IMG/VR virus record: IMGVR_UViG_3300030116_004830 | Coordinates: 1-64,000 of that record | Origin: a virus | Reading direction: 5' to 3' (one strand) | DNA: 64,000 bases | Part shown: piece by piece, positions 7,521 to 15,869 of the stretch | Layout: each line of letters begins with the position of its first letter | Numbering within the stretch: position 1 is the stretch's first letter | Translations under genes and position numbers: made by a program | The notes under the pieces: model-generated | Told to the model about the DNA's origin: nothing | Seen by the model: the letters and a program-made list of their open reading frames with translations, nothing else | Databases searched by the model: none

Positions 7521-8368
7521 GTTTAATGGATATGAGTAAAAAGGAAAGACCAATATTAATTACAGGAAAAAGCGGAACGGGAAAAACTACAATTGCTAAA
7601 TCAATGTCTAGAGAAGATTCTCTTATCTTCTATGCTAATGAGATAGAGGATAGAGATTGGAAGAGTGTAACTACAGATGTTATTATCGAAGAGGTTCACT
7701 ACAAACCTAATAAAGAAGTAATAATGAATGTAATTAGGAATTGTAAGAATCAAATTGTGCTTACATCAAACGATGAAAAAAGTATTCCATCGGAAATTAA
7801 GAACTGTTGTAGGGTTAAGAGAGCAGGTAGTGTCTGCCATAATCTAGATACTATCAAACAATTGGCTCCTAGAAGTAGTGAGCCTCACAATATAGAGATG
7901 AGTGTGTTTGAATTAGTAAGTGATTATCTAAAGAATACCAATCGTTCTCAAGTTCTTGAGAACCTTAAACACAACAGACCTGCCGATACTCAGATTATGA
8001 CTTGGCTAGGATTGAACATTCATCCTAACAAGTTAGTGTTCGTTGATGGAAGAGTGAAGAGAAGATGGTCAAGTGACTATTTTTACGAGTTATTGACGTA
8101 TTCCCATGATGGAAAGATGTATTCAAAAGTCACCTTTCCAAAGAGAGGTAACTATTCCAAAGTCCCTAATATCCTTAGAAAACTAAAGATAAAACCGAAT
8201 CAAGGTTATCTTCTGCCTCAATTATTACAAGATTCGGAATTTGAAAAATGGGCAACAAAGAGATTGAAAAGTGAAGAAACTAGAATTGTTGGTATTAAGG
8301 ATAAGAAGAGAGCGAGAAATGCTCCTATTATTCCTGATAGGACACTAAGATTAGAAGGATGGTTTTAG
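7517..8368 (+). CDS. RFC large-subunit-like clamp-loader ATPase
   Basis: The 283-residue protein has a Walker A motif GKSGTGKT (residues 17-24, Lys23), a Walker B-like IIEEV near 55-60, and a sensor-1-like segment LTSNDEKSIPSEIKNCC that recalls RFC large subunits. The C-terminus ends in LRLEGWF, close to a PCNA-interacting (PIP) motif, which archaeal RFC large subunits also carry at the C-terminus. It lies one small gene upstream of the RFC small subunit. It is therefore probably a shortened RFC large partner that helps load PCNA. An unrelated viral AAA+ ATPase is the alternative. Confidence 0.6.
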   Translation: MSLMDMSKKERPILITGKSGTGKTTIAKSMSREDSLIFYANEIEDRDWKSVTTDVIIEEVHYKPNKEVIMNVIRNCKNQIVLTSNDEKSIPSEIKNCCRVKRAGSVCHNLDTIKQLAPRSSEPHNIEMSVFELVSDYLKNTNRSQVLENLKHNRPADTQIMTWLGLNIHPNKLVFVDGRVKRRWSSDYFYELLTYSHDGKMYSKVTFPKRGNYSKVPNILRKLKIKPNQGYLLPQLLQDSEFEKWATKRLKSEETRIVGIKDKKRARNAPIIPDRTLRLEGWF

Positions 8369-8369
8369 A

Positions 8370-8681
8370 ATGTTACAAAGTAAAACAAGAAGAGTAATCA
8401 AAGAACAACATCAAAAGTATGTAGATTACGGGTTATACCTATGGTATTTGACTTATGGCGATGAACCCTTTAGGTCCAAGGATATTCTTTGGATGGCTAA
8501 AGATAATGCTGATGATTACTTTAGATTAAGTGGGACTTATCTTAAGTTTCACATGAGAAACATGCCTACTGCTTACGCAACAGGAAGATATTTGTCTTCT
8601 TTGAACTATATCGAAAACGTAAGTAAAAGAAATGCGGCATGGAAAATAAATGTAGAAAAATATGAACAAGAGGTGATATAA
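8370..8681 (+). CDS. Hypothetical protein, 103 aa
   Basis: A basic, Tyr-rich helical protein between the two clamp-loader genes, with a segment YLKFHMRNMPTAYATGRYLS that looks like a winged-helix recognition region. It overlaps the RFC small-subunit start by one base. Its position suggests a replisome accessory factor, but no family is recognised. Confidence 0.5.
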   Translation: MLQSKTRRVIKEQHQKYVDYGLYLWYLTYGDEPFRSKDILWMAKDNADDYFRLSGTYLKFHMRNMPTAYATGRYLSSLNYIENVSKRNAAWKINVEKYEQEVI

Positions 8682-9619
8682 TGTTATGGACAGAAAAATA
8701 CAGACCGAAGAATATACATCAATTAATTGGACAAGAGTTATTCAAACTCGATGCTGAGAATTGGATAGAGAATAAGGAAATGCCTAATCTACTATTGTAT
8801 GGTGGAGCAGGAGTTGGAAAAACTACTGCCGCAGGTATTCTAGCAAATGAGATGCTAGGCACAGAAATTGATTCAAATTATTTTGAAATCAATGCTAGTG
8901 ATGATAGGAGATTAGAGGTAGTAAGAACTACCATCAAAGATATTGCTCAACAGAGAGCAATAGGTGAAGTTCCTTTCAAGATAGTATTACTAGATGAAAT
9001 GGATGGAATGACTCCTGATGCTCAGAATGCATTAAAGAGAATTATGGAAAGATACGAAAATAATGTTAGATTTATTATTACCGCTAATGATAGAAGTAGG
9101 ATTATCTATCCTCTTCAATCTAGATGTGCTAACTACTTCTTTTCTAATTTAGAAAACACTACAATTTTGAGTTTATTGCAAACAATTCTCAGACAGGAAC
9201 AAATTTCAAATCCGCCATCCGAGAGTGACTTGGGCGGGTTTATAACCCACTACAACGGTGATGTTCGTAGAACGATAACGGAAATGCAAGCCGCACTTGC
9301 AAGTGGACTGAGTTTGAGAAAACAATCAGAAAAGAGTTTGGAGAAATACGATAAAATCTTAGGATTGTTAAGCGAAGGAAATCACAATAAAGCATTAGAA
9401 GAATTACACAATGCCCTATATTCTGGAAAAACTGTAAAAGATATTTGTAATGGATTACACGAAGTTATTGTTAAAAGTGAAATTGAAGACAATTTGAAAT
9501 TCAAATATCTTAGAGCAGTAGGTGAATCAGAATGGAGAGGCAATTCAATGACCCCAAGAGTGCTAGTATCTTGGTTGGTATCTCAAATGAGAACTCAAGA
9601 TTCTCAAAGGAGAGTATAA
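8681..9619 (+). CDS. rfcS: Replication factor C small subunit
   Basis: The 312-residue AAA+ ATPase begins with the RFC signature MLWTEKYRPKNIHQLIGQ, has Walker A GGAGVGKTT (Lys47), Walker B LLDEMD (Asp105, Glu106, Asp108), sensor 1 IITAND and the arginine-finger SRC motif at 147-149. RFC small subunits form the ring that opens PCNA and loads it on primed DNA. Length is close to that of archaeal RfcS. It acts with the PCNA gene at 12068 and probably with the large-subunit-like ATPase at 7517. The ribosome site is GAGGTG. Confidence 0.95.
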   Translation: MLWTEKYRPKNIHQLIGQELFKLDAENWIENKEMPNLLLYGGAGVGKTTAAGILANEMLGTEIDSNYFEINASDDRRLEVVRTTIKDIAQQRAIGEVPFKIVLLDEMDGMTPDAQNALKRIMERYENNVRFIITANDRSRIIYPLQSRCANYFFSNLENTTILSLLQTILRQEQISNPPSESDLGGFITHYNGDVRRTITEMQAALASGLSLRKQSEKSLEKYDKILGLLSEGNHNKALEELHNALYSGKTVKDICNGLHEVIVKSEIEDNLKFKYLRAVGESEWRGNSMTPRVLVSWLVSQMRTQDSQRRV

Positions 9620-9681
9620 TCCTTAACGGATAATTAGTGAAAGCAAGAAAAAAGAAAGAAAAAAACAATGGAGGAAACAAC

Positions 9682-10917
9682 ATGGAAATGAATAATGAAA
9701 TTGAAAAGTATGCTGAAATTATCGGCGTTACTGTTGAAGAGGCAACTGCTATCTTCAATGGTATCGTTACCGATAATAACTTGGACGTAAACACGGAGAA
9801 CGGCCTTAAGGTCGCAAGAAGTGTATTTAGGTCTAAGTTCAGTCAAGCAAGAGCAAGAATGATGAACGAACAAAAGACGGGCGAAACTTCCCAAGAGGAA
9901 TACACTGGCCCTACCTTTACAAAGACCGCAACAGGATTCTTTTATGCAGGAGATAATCCTACCAATTGGGAAGAGAGGAATAGAAACACTCTCTTAGCCG
10001 AATATCAAAGAGATGCAAATACCGCACTTAACAGTGGTAAGATTGCAGTTGCCGTTCTTCTTAGTGATGGTCGCTACGAGGTTAGCATCCTTCACGATGG
10101 AGAAATCACTACTAAGGTAATGGAGAAGTTACCTGATACTGAACCTATGCAGGTTGATGACGATAGGTGGATTATTCCTGTAGATAACAGGAAGGCCTTC
10201 CAAAGCGGTCAACCCAATAAGAACTACGGTAAACCAACTCCTCCTGAGAGATGGTCTAAGACCCTTTACTTTGTAGGTAAGGTAGGAGATGATACTGAAT
10301 ACTCTGAATATCAATTGAGATTGAACGGAGATATGGCGAAGAACTTCTCACCGAATACCTTTGTTTGGTGTTCACTAGAGGTTGTTCCTAATTCAAACAA
10401 TCCTAAGAATCTAAGCGCTAGAAAGGATGGAAGCACTGCTGACTCCCTACAGTATTTGGATAGTGATGAGAGTTTGCTTGAAGTCATTCAGAACGTTCTT
10501 GGAGATAAGGTATCTTCTCTAGTATCACTAGATGATTATCACTCAGAGAACTCTCACAAGGCTTACGCAGATAAGTTGGTTATTACCGATGGTAATGTTG
10601 CTAACATGAAGTTGGAGCCTAATTCAAATGGAACTAGAGTATTGTATCTAAGCGATTTGAATGCTGACTTCGATTACGAAGGTGAGGGATATTCATCGGT
10701 TACTGCATGGATTCCGCCGTCAATTGATATTGACTTTGGTATCGGTAGTAACGTAATTATCAGTGGAAGAACTTCACAGGGAACTGATGAAGAAGGCCAA
10801 CTTAGACCTGTTACTGTTAACGTCCTAGGACTACATGTAGTAGATAGACACGGTTCTGCTGATGTTTACAGTGAACCTGTTGAACAGGCTAATGACGATT
10901 GGTTCAGTTGGGACTAA
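9682..10917 (+). CDS. Putative ssDNA-binding protein (OB-fold, RPA-like)
   Basis: The start at 9682 is chosen because GGAGG lies 7 nt upstream; the longer frame has no ribosome site. The 411-residue product has a helical N-terminus, a middle that reads like an OB-fold (RWSKTLYFVGKV ... YQLRLNG) and a second likely OB-fold near the C-terminus (SNVIISGRTSQGTDEEGQLR then VTVNVLGLHVV). It ends in an acidic aromatic tail, ANDDWFSWD, like the protein-docking tails of SSBs. Position between the clamp loader and a RecA-like ATPase fits an RPA-like role. Family membership is inferred, not aligned. Confidence 0.5.
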   Translation: MEMNNEIEKYAEIIGVTVEEATAIFNGIVTDNNLDVNTENGLKVARSVFRSKFSQARARMMNEQKTGETSQEEYTGPTFTKTATGFFYAGDNPTNWEERNRNTLLAEYQRDANTALNSGKIAVAVLLSDGRYEVSILHDGEITTKVMEKLPDTEPMQVDDDRWIIPVDNRKAFQSGQPNKNYGKPTPPERWSKTLYFVGKVGDDTEYSEYQLRLNGDMAKNFSPNTFVWCSLEVVPNSNNPKNLSARKDGSTADSLQYLDSDESLLEVIQNVLGDKVSSLVSLDDYHSENSHKAYADKLVITDGNVANMKLEPNSNGTRVLYLSDLNADFDYEGEGYSSVTAWIPPSIDIDFGIGSNVIISGRTSQGTDEEGQLRPVTVNVLGLHVVDRHGSADVYSEPVEQANDDWFSWD

Positions 10918-11057
10918 TTGTAAAAACACTTGCGGGGTTTATCGAATAATAAGGGAAAAAGAAGTCACACACATCGGGATAGTTATCCATTGAGTATCAC
11001 ATACTGTCGGATACGAATCCCTTCCCCCAAGAGTGATAACTAAAAGGAGAAATTAAT
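10918..11057 (+). promoter_or_regulatory. Structured leader before the RecA-like gene
   Basis: This 140-bp spacer contains nested inverted repeats: AGTTATC (10981-10987) pairs with GATAACT (11035-11041), enclosing GTATC (10994-10998) paired with GATAC (11010-11014). An alternative short hairpin GGATA/TATCC overlaps the outer left arm, so two structures exclude each other. The outer stem ends just before AAAAGGAG, the ribosome site of the next gene. It could be a translation-control leader or an RNA-processing site. No clear TATA box is seen. Confidence 0.4.
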
Positions 11058-11942
11058 ATGAGTTTAACAAGTATGAAAAGCACAAAGAAAGAAGGAGCAG
11101 TAAAGCCTCAAGTCCAAAAGGAATTGCAATATCAGCAATGGAAGAAGGCAACTGCCGAACAAAGAAAGGCACAATTAAAGAGGAAGCATTCTCATTTGGT
11201 GGTATCTATTGCCGCTAAAGCAAAGAATGGTAAATCAGGTTTGGGCCTAGATATTAGAACGCCTCAAGAAGTAAAGGATGGACATGTTGTTCGCTTCCTA
11301 GATTTTGACGATGGCGCAGAAGTAACATGGAAAGCCTGTTGGGATTCAGACCCTAACATCTATGTTTACTGTCCTAATCATTACAACTCTGATGGAACAG
11401 AGAACTATGCATTAACTATGCAGAATGCTCTAAACTTCGTTAGAGAAACAGAAGAAATGATTGAAGATAAAGATACAAACGTTAGAGCATTTGTAGTTGA
11501 CGGAATGGATAAGTGGAACGATTGTGCTACTAACAAACTTCGTTACGAAATCAACAAGGGTGATAGGAAGAAAATGACGAATCCTATTTCCCCCACTGCC
11601 TATGGAGCAAGGAACATTGACCACAATGAGTTGTTCATTAGTGTGCTAAGGTTGGAATGCGATAAGGTATTTATTACCCATCTTAAGCCAACATTTAGTG
11701 ACCACATGAATCCTACACCAACAGGATTCGTTCCTAATTGGAATAAGGATGTTCCTGATAAGATGCTACAAATGATTGCTATCAAAGATGAATCTGTTGG
11801 TAACAATACTAAGTATGTAGCAAGGCTACAAGCAAGTAAAACAAATCCGAACATGGTAGGCAGAACATGGACTATTTTTGAGTCCAATGCTAAAGAGGCC
11901 AAATGGAACGGTATTCCTGAACTACAGAAGAGGGAAATTTAG
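11058..11942 (+). CDS. RecA-fold ATPase (Sak4/RadA-like)
   Basis: The 294-residue protein has a Walker A-like segment AAKAKNGKSGL around residues 52-62 (the first Gly is replaced) and a Walker B strand RAFVVDGMD. The order after that (helix, then strand KVFITHLKP, then RLQASKTNPNM) resembles phage RecA-fold ATPases of the Sak4/AAA_24 type, which act as single-strand annealing or recombination proteins. A Lys/Arg-rich N-terminus precedes the domain. Neighbours are a putative SSB and PCNA, fitting a recombination role. The departure from GxxxxGKS leaves activity uncertain. Confidence 0.65.
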   Translation: MSLTSMKSTKKEGAVKPQVQKELQYQQWKKATAEQRKAQLKRKHSHLVVSIAAKAKNGKSGLGLDIRTPQEVKDGHVVRFLDFDDGAEVTWKACWDSDPNIYVYCPNHYNSDGTENYALTMQNALNFVRETEEMIEDKDTNVRAFVVDGMDKWNDCATNKLRYEINKGDRKKMTNPISPTAYGARNIDHNELFISVLRLECDKVFITHLKPTFSDHMNPTPTGFVPNWNKDVPDKMLQMIAIKDESVGNNTKYVARLQASKTNPNMVGRTWTIFESNAKEAKWNGIPELQKREI

Positions 11943-12067
11943 GCTCAATCGTGAGTAGGGTTTTGTTGGAGTAATAAAACAAAAAAGTGTTGGGTAGGGA
12001 GTAATCCCTTCAACAAGGGCAGGGGTGTCCTTTGATTTTCCCTATTAGCGTAAGCAAGGTGATTAAA
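11943..12067 (+). promoter_or_regulatory. Hairpin leader before PCNA gene
   Basis: A strong composite hairpin lies at 11988-12015: outer stem TGTTG/CAACA and inner stem AGGGA/TCCCT closing on a GTAA loop, which as RNA is a GNRA tetraloop. A second weaker hairpin upstream pairs TTTTGTT with AACAAAA. AAGGTGAT at the 3' end is the PCNA ribosome site. It may be a terminator or stability element for the upstream gene, or a leader controlling PCNA. Confidence 0.45.
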
Positions 12068-12844
12068 ATGCAAATTCAAGTAAACAAACAAGATATAATT
12101 GAGGCCATGAAAAATGTAGAACTCAAAGGAAAATGGGCGACAACGAGTGGACTATCTTCAAAATCTTTAGGTAAATATATTCAATTTCAATTAAGAGATA
12201 ATCAATTATTGTTAATCAATTCAGATGAATCGACTACTGCAATAAAGGCTATTCCTGTAGAAACAGAAGATACTGGTTCCTTTGTTTTAGATATTGAAAT
12301 GATGAAAAAGTATCTTACTAAAATGAATGATGATATTCTATTTGAAGTTGGAGATACCATAGTAATGAAGTCAGATGGTAAGAGGGCTACTATGCCTATA
12401 GTAGTTGAACATCCTTTTCATGGTAGAATCGAAAGGTTTGTGGCTCAATGGCCAATAGCCTTTGAAGAAGATTTAACGAGAATACCTACAATTGGTAGTA
12501 TCGAGTTTAACTGTGGTATTCAATTAACCGCAGATGAACTTCATAGTGCCATTGATGCTTGTGAAATAGTAAACAATGGTATCTATAAATTAGATTTTAG
12601 AGAGGCTGATGAAGTTAGTCGGCCTAAATTTATTATATCCTCTGAACAAACAATTTCCTCTTATAGGGAAGAAGTTTCTTTTTCTAATGTTATCGGAGAA
12701 GGAGCAACGGTATTGTTTAGTGGTCCTATGCACAAGTTCTTTGGAAAGAAAGATATTGTGAATATTTTCATTGGGGATGACCAACCCATTGTAATGATAA
12801 CAGAAAATAGCGCTTTGGTTCGTGCGCCAAGAATGGGTGTTTAA
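12068..12844 (+). CDS. pcn: Sliding clamp (PCNA)
   Basis: The start at 12068 is favoured by AAGGTGAT just upstream, giving 258 residues, close to archaeal PCNA (about 245-250). Features are the N-terminal strand-helix QIQVNKQDIIEAMKNVE, a central interdomain region, and a C-terminal half with PMHKFFGKKDIVNIFIG, QPIVMITEN and the family ending RAPRMGV (compare APR-[IM] at the end of PCNA). Sequence similarity to cellular clamps is low in the middle. PCNA trimers tether polymerase, ligase and nucleases to DNA; several proteins here carry likely clamp-binding motifs. It lies immediately upstream of the polymerase. Confidence 0.8.
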   Translation: MQIQVNKQDIIEAMKNVELKGKWATTSGLSSKSLGKYIQFQLRDNQLLLINSDESTTAIKAIPVETEDTGSFVLDIEMMKKYLTKMNDDILFEVGDTIVMKSDGKRATMPIVVEHPFHGRIERFVAQWPIAFEEDLTRIPTIGSIEFNCGIQLTADELHSAIDACEIVNNGIYKLDFREADEVSRPKFIISSEQTISSYREEVSFSNVIGEGATVLFSGPMHKFFGKKDIVNIFIGDDQPIVMITENSALVRAPRMGV

Positions 12845-12845
12845 G

Positions 12846-14513
12846 ATGATAATTAGTTTTGTAGATTCAGATAAGACCATCAAGATTAGATGGAGAGATG
12901 AGAATAGAGAAAGAATGGAGAAATCAATTGAAGGCTTTAACCCTTATTTCTTTATTCGTTCTACAGATAAAAGACCTGAAACATACAAAACATCTCATAA
13001 GATTATAGGTGGTAAATCAGTTAAACAAACTGGATTCTATGAATACCAAACTGGTGATTACAAAAACCTACAAGGTCAATCTTTGACTAAGGTTTACTAT
13101 TCTAATCCTAAAGATAAATACAATGCAGTAAAACCATTTGTCGCTACATGGGAAGGAGATGTTCCTATCTGTCGTAGATATTGCGTAGATGAATTGGAGA
13201 ACGTCCCTGAATATGAGATGAGAAAATGGTATTGGGATATGGAATGGTTGCCTAAAGGCCACGAACATGAAGACGCTATTACTTGTATAGCAGTATATGA
13301 TAATTATACTAGTAAGAGTAAGTTATACACATGGTTTCCTGAACCCGAATTAGGAGAAAATAACGTCAAGTTTTCAGGATATTCGATTTACGATTCCGAA
13401 AAAGAAATGCTTGAATCATTCGTTAATGATTTACAAGAACAAGACCCTGATATGTTGATTGCTTGGTGGGGATTAAAATCAGACGTTCCACAATTGATTA
13501 AGAGAATGTTTGCTAACAAGATAGACCCAAGAAAGTTATCACCACATAAGGAAGTAAAGAATGTAGGATTCAATGCTTTAGGTAGTGTTGAGTATTCTAA
13601 CATTGAACAACCGATTCGTGGTAGGCTATGTTTGAATCTTGATTTGGCTTTTGAGAGGCAATGGATGGATGCTCAAAGAGGAACGCTACCAAGCAACTCA
13701 TTGGATTATTGTGCAAGTGTATCTGTTGGGGAAACTAAGAAGAAAGAATCTAAGTTTACTGATAGGAACGAATTTTTTAATCGAGCATGGTTAGAGGATA
13801 CTCAAAATTATCTTGAGTATTGTCTTCAAGATGCAGAGTTACTACATAAGATAGATGAAGAAATGGGATTGAGTGAAGGTGTATTGGCGGTTCAAAAAAT
13901 TGTGAAAGCACCGTTTGAAGATTGTTTCTTTGTTACCATGATTGCGGCCCCTTATTTCATGAGGAACGCCACATGGAAAGCCCCTACTGGAAAGAAAGGC
14001 GCTAAAGAGAAATACGATGGAGCAATGATTTACAATCCATTAGAAGAAGAAACAAATGGTTTACATCTAGGAGTTGCGGCTTTTGATTTTAGTTCGCTAT
14101 ATCCATCAGTTGCAGTAGCAAGAAATATCTCTTGGGAAACCAAATCCAATGAACCAACAGAGTTTGCAGTTAACATTAGAACACCTAGAAACCTAGGTGA
14201 AACTACTACTGAGGATTGGAGATATTACAAAACAGATGAACTCGGTCTACTACCAAAAATGATTCTAACTCTAAAGCCTCTTAGAAAACAATACAAGAGT
14301 AACATGTTAGAAGCATTACAAAATGGAAACAAGAAAGAATATGTTAAGTGGAACTCTATGCAAATGGCCACTAAAAGGTTACTAGCATCTCTATATGGAG
14401 CAACTGCCGCAGTAGGTTTTGGATGGTATGATTTAGATTTAGCCGCTAGTATTACTGCTAGTGCTAGAGAAGCAATTAGAGAAGCCGCATTTAAGGTGAG
14501 GGAATTAGAATGA
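12846..14513 (+). CDS. polB: DNA polymerase B, N-terminal part (exonuclease, palm motifs A and B)
   Basis: The 555-residue protein holds the proofreading exonuclease and the first half of the polymerase domain. Exo I is WDMEW (Asp131, Glu133), exo II lies in LIAWWGLKSD, exo III is YCLQD (Tyr325, Asp329). Polymerase motif A is DFSSLYPS (414-421); motif B is KRLLASLYG (510-518) with Ala for the usual Asn. The protein stops about 37 residues after motif B; motif C is in a separate gene at 14940. It begins one base after the PCNA stop. The two parts must associate to make an active enzyme. Confidence 0.93.
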   Translation: MIISFVDSDKTIKIRWRDENRERMEKSIEGFNPYFFIRSTDKRPETYKTSHKIIGGKSVKQTGFYEYQTGDYKNLQGQSLTKVYYSNPKDKYNAVKPFVATWEGDVPICRRYCVDELENVPEYEMRKWYWDMEWLPKGHEHEDAITCIAVYDNYTSKSKLYTWFPEPELGENNVKFSGYSIYDSEKEMLESFVNDLQEQDPDMLIAWWGLKSDVPQLIKRMFANKIDPRKLSPHKEVKNVGFNALGSVEYSNIEQPIRGRLCLNLDLAFERQWMDAQRGTLPSNSLDYCASVSVGETKKKESKFTDRNEFFNRAWLEDTQNYLEYCLQDAELLHKIDEEMGLSEGVLAVQKIVKAPFEDCFFVTMIAAPYFMRNATWKAPTGKKGAKEKYDGAMIYNPLEEETNGLHLGVAAFDFSSLYPSVAVARNISWETKSNEPTEFAVNIRTPRNLGETTTEDWRYYKTDELGLLPKMILTLKPLRKQYKSNMLEALQNGNKKEYVKWNSMQMATKRLLASLYGATAAVGFGWYDLDLAASITASAREAIREAAFKVRELE

Positions 14514-14827
14514 GATTAAATGATTATCAAGGATTAGCAAGAAAAACTGCCTTATACCCAATGGAGGAAGGTTTGACTTATACTGCATTAGGATTATGCG
14601 GAGAAGCAGGTGAAGTTGCTGAGAAAATTAAGAAGTTCATTAGAGGAGATGAAGGAGTTTCTGTTAGAGAAGATTTACTACTAGAATTAGGAGATGTTCT
14701 ATGGTATCTTTCTAATTTGGCTTTTGAATGTGGCTATACTCTACAAGCAGTAGCAGAGGCTAACATCGAAAAACTAGACAATAGAAAGAAAAATAATACT
14801 ATCAAAGGCAGTGGTGATAAAAGATGA
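14510..14827 (+). CDS. MazG-like NTP pyrophosphohydrolase
   Basis: The 105-residue protein matches the all-alpha MazG-like family: CGEAGEVAEKIKKFI followed by ELGDVLWYLSNLA supply the E-x-x-E and E-x-x-D metal-binding motifs. These enzymes hydrolyse nucleoside triphosphates to monophosphates and often occur in phages, where they alter nucleotide pools or alarmones. Unusually, it sits between the two halves of the DNA polymerase, overlapping the stop of the first half (ATGA). It may clean the dNTP pool, or be a passenger of the event that split the polymerase. Confidence 0.85.
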   Translation: MRLNDYQGLARKTALYPMEEGLTYTALGLCGEAGEVAEKIKKFIRGDEGVSVREDLLLELGDVLWYLSNLAFECGYTLQAVAEANIEKLDNRKKNNTIKGSGDKR

Positions 14828-14949
14828 ATAGAATGTTCAAATGTAAACATTGCAATAAAATTGGTATGTCTGAACATTACATGAGATGTGTCCATTGTTA
14901 TGCTACAATGTCTAAGGATGAACTAAAGGAGTTGATAAAATGCAAATAG
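14824..14949 (+). CDS. Zinc-ribbon miniprotein, 41 aa
   Basis: This short gene begins with an ATGA overlap after the MazG-like gene and ends inside the polymerase C-terminal gene. The product has two cysteine pairs, FKCKHCNKIG and MRCVHCYATM, typical of a zinc ribbon. It is conserved in layout as part of the insert that separates the polymerase halves. It could bridge the polymerase fragments or bind DNA; this is speculative. Confidence 0.6.
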   Translation: MNRMFKCKHCNKIGMSEHYMRCVHCYATMSKDELKELIKCK

Positions 14950-15869
14950 TTTACGCACATACAGATTCACTATATGTTCCCGTTCCCTCTATAGAGAAGG
15001 CACTAGAAGTTAGAGAGGTATTGAATGACCACATTCAAGAAAATGTATTTCCTAATATTATGGGTTTAGAAAATCATCCTATGGATTTAGAGTTTGAAAA
15101 ATATTATTCGGTCTTAGGAGTAGGAGCCACAAAGAATAGAAATGCAGGTTTTATCTCTTGGAAAGATGGAGTGCATTTACACGAACCTGAGTTTTTCGCT
15201 ACAGGGTTTTCATTGAAGAGAATTGCTGAATCTAAGATTGCAAAGGATACTCAGAAAGAAGTCATAGAGATGTGGGTTAAACAGAAAACGGAAGATGAGA
15301 TAACAGAAAGAGTCAGAAGTATTTTTACAGATGTCCTAGAAGGCAGAGTTGAGAAATTAGACCTTGTTAAAAGAAGTAGATATAAGGACGAAAGAAAATA
15401 TCTAAAATGCAGATGTAAAAGAAAATACGATGTAGAATACGTTAGAAAGTTACTTCGTATAGTTCCTGATGCGTTATGTGAAAACGATAATTGTAACGCT
15501 AGGCTATCGGAACTTACTACATTAGAAGGTAAAAGACCTTCCTTTGGTGGAGGGTTCGCAGGAGTATTGTATTACAATGAACATGTAAAACCTCAAGATA
15601 AAATTGATGATTCCTTTTATCATATGAAATGTAAATTCAATGGTATGGTTCAACCAAATACCTTTACTAACATAAAAGGTGAATCTAAATCTGCGGGTTA
15701 TATTGCAGTAAAGAACTTAAATGAACTAGAAAATTACGAACCCGACTGGCCCTCGTTAGCCGAATCGGAAGTTCTCAAAAAAGCCAAGCCCATTTACGAT
15801 GCAATGGGTTGGGATATTAACGAAGTAAGAAAAGACAAAAAACAAAAAGAATTGGATGAGTGGTTTTAA
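14940..15869 (+). CDS. polB: DNA polymerase B, C-terminal part (motif C, thumb, PIP box)
   Basis: The 309-residue protein starts almost directly with motif C, VYAHTDSLYV; family members normally have YxDTDS, so the first Asp is His here while the second (Asp9) is kept. The rest forms the palm end and thumb, with a cysteine cluster (KCRCKRKYD and LCENDNC). The C-terminus QKELDEWF is a good PCNA-interacting box, as in cellular archaeal PolB. GGAG precedes the ATG. With the gene at 12846 it would reconstitute a polymerase of about 864 residues. Confidence 0.9.
   Translation: MQIVYAHTDSLYVPVPSIEKALEVREVLNDHIQENVFPNIMGLENHPMDLEFEKYYSVLGVGATKNRNAGFISWKDGVHLHEPEFFATGFSLKRIAESKIAKDTQKEVIEMWVKQKTEDEITERVRSIFTDVLEGRVEKLDLVKRSRYKDERKYLKCRCKRKYDVEYVRKLLRIVPDALCENDNCNARLSELTTLEGKRPSFGGGFAGVLYYNEHVKPQDKIDDSFYHMKCKFNGMVQPNTFTNIKGESKSAGYIAVKNLNELENYEPDWPSLAESEVLKKAKPIYDAMGWDINEVRKDKKQKELDEWF

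Noticed and set aside
9637-9681. N-terminal extension of the putative ssDNA-binding protein
   Set aside because: The added 15 residues are low-complexity Lys/Asn and lack a ribosome site; GGAGG supports the start at 9682.
14510-14949. Insert between polymerase halves as an intein or intron
   Set aside because: It encodes its own coupled genes with starts and stops, and no intein splice motifs (N-terminal Cys/Ser block, C-terminal His-Asn) are visible.
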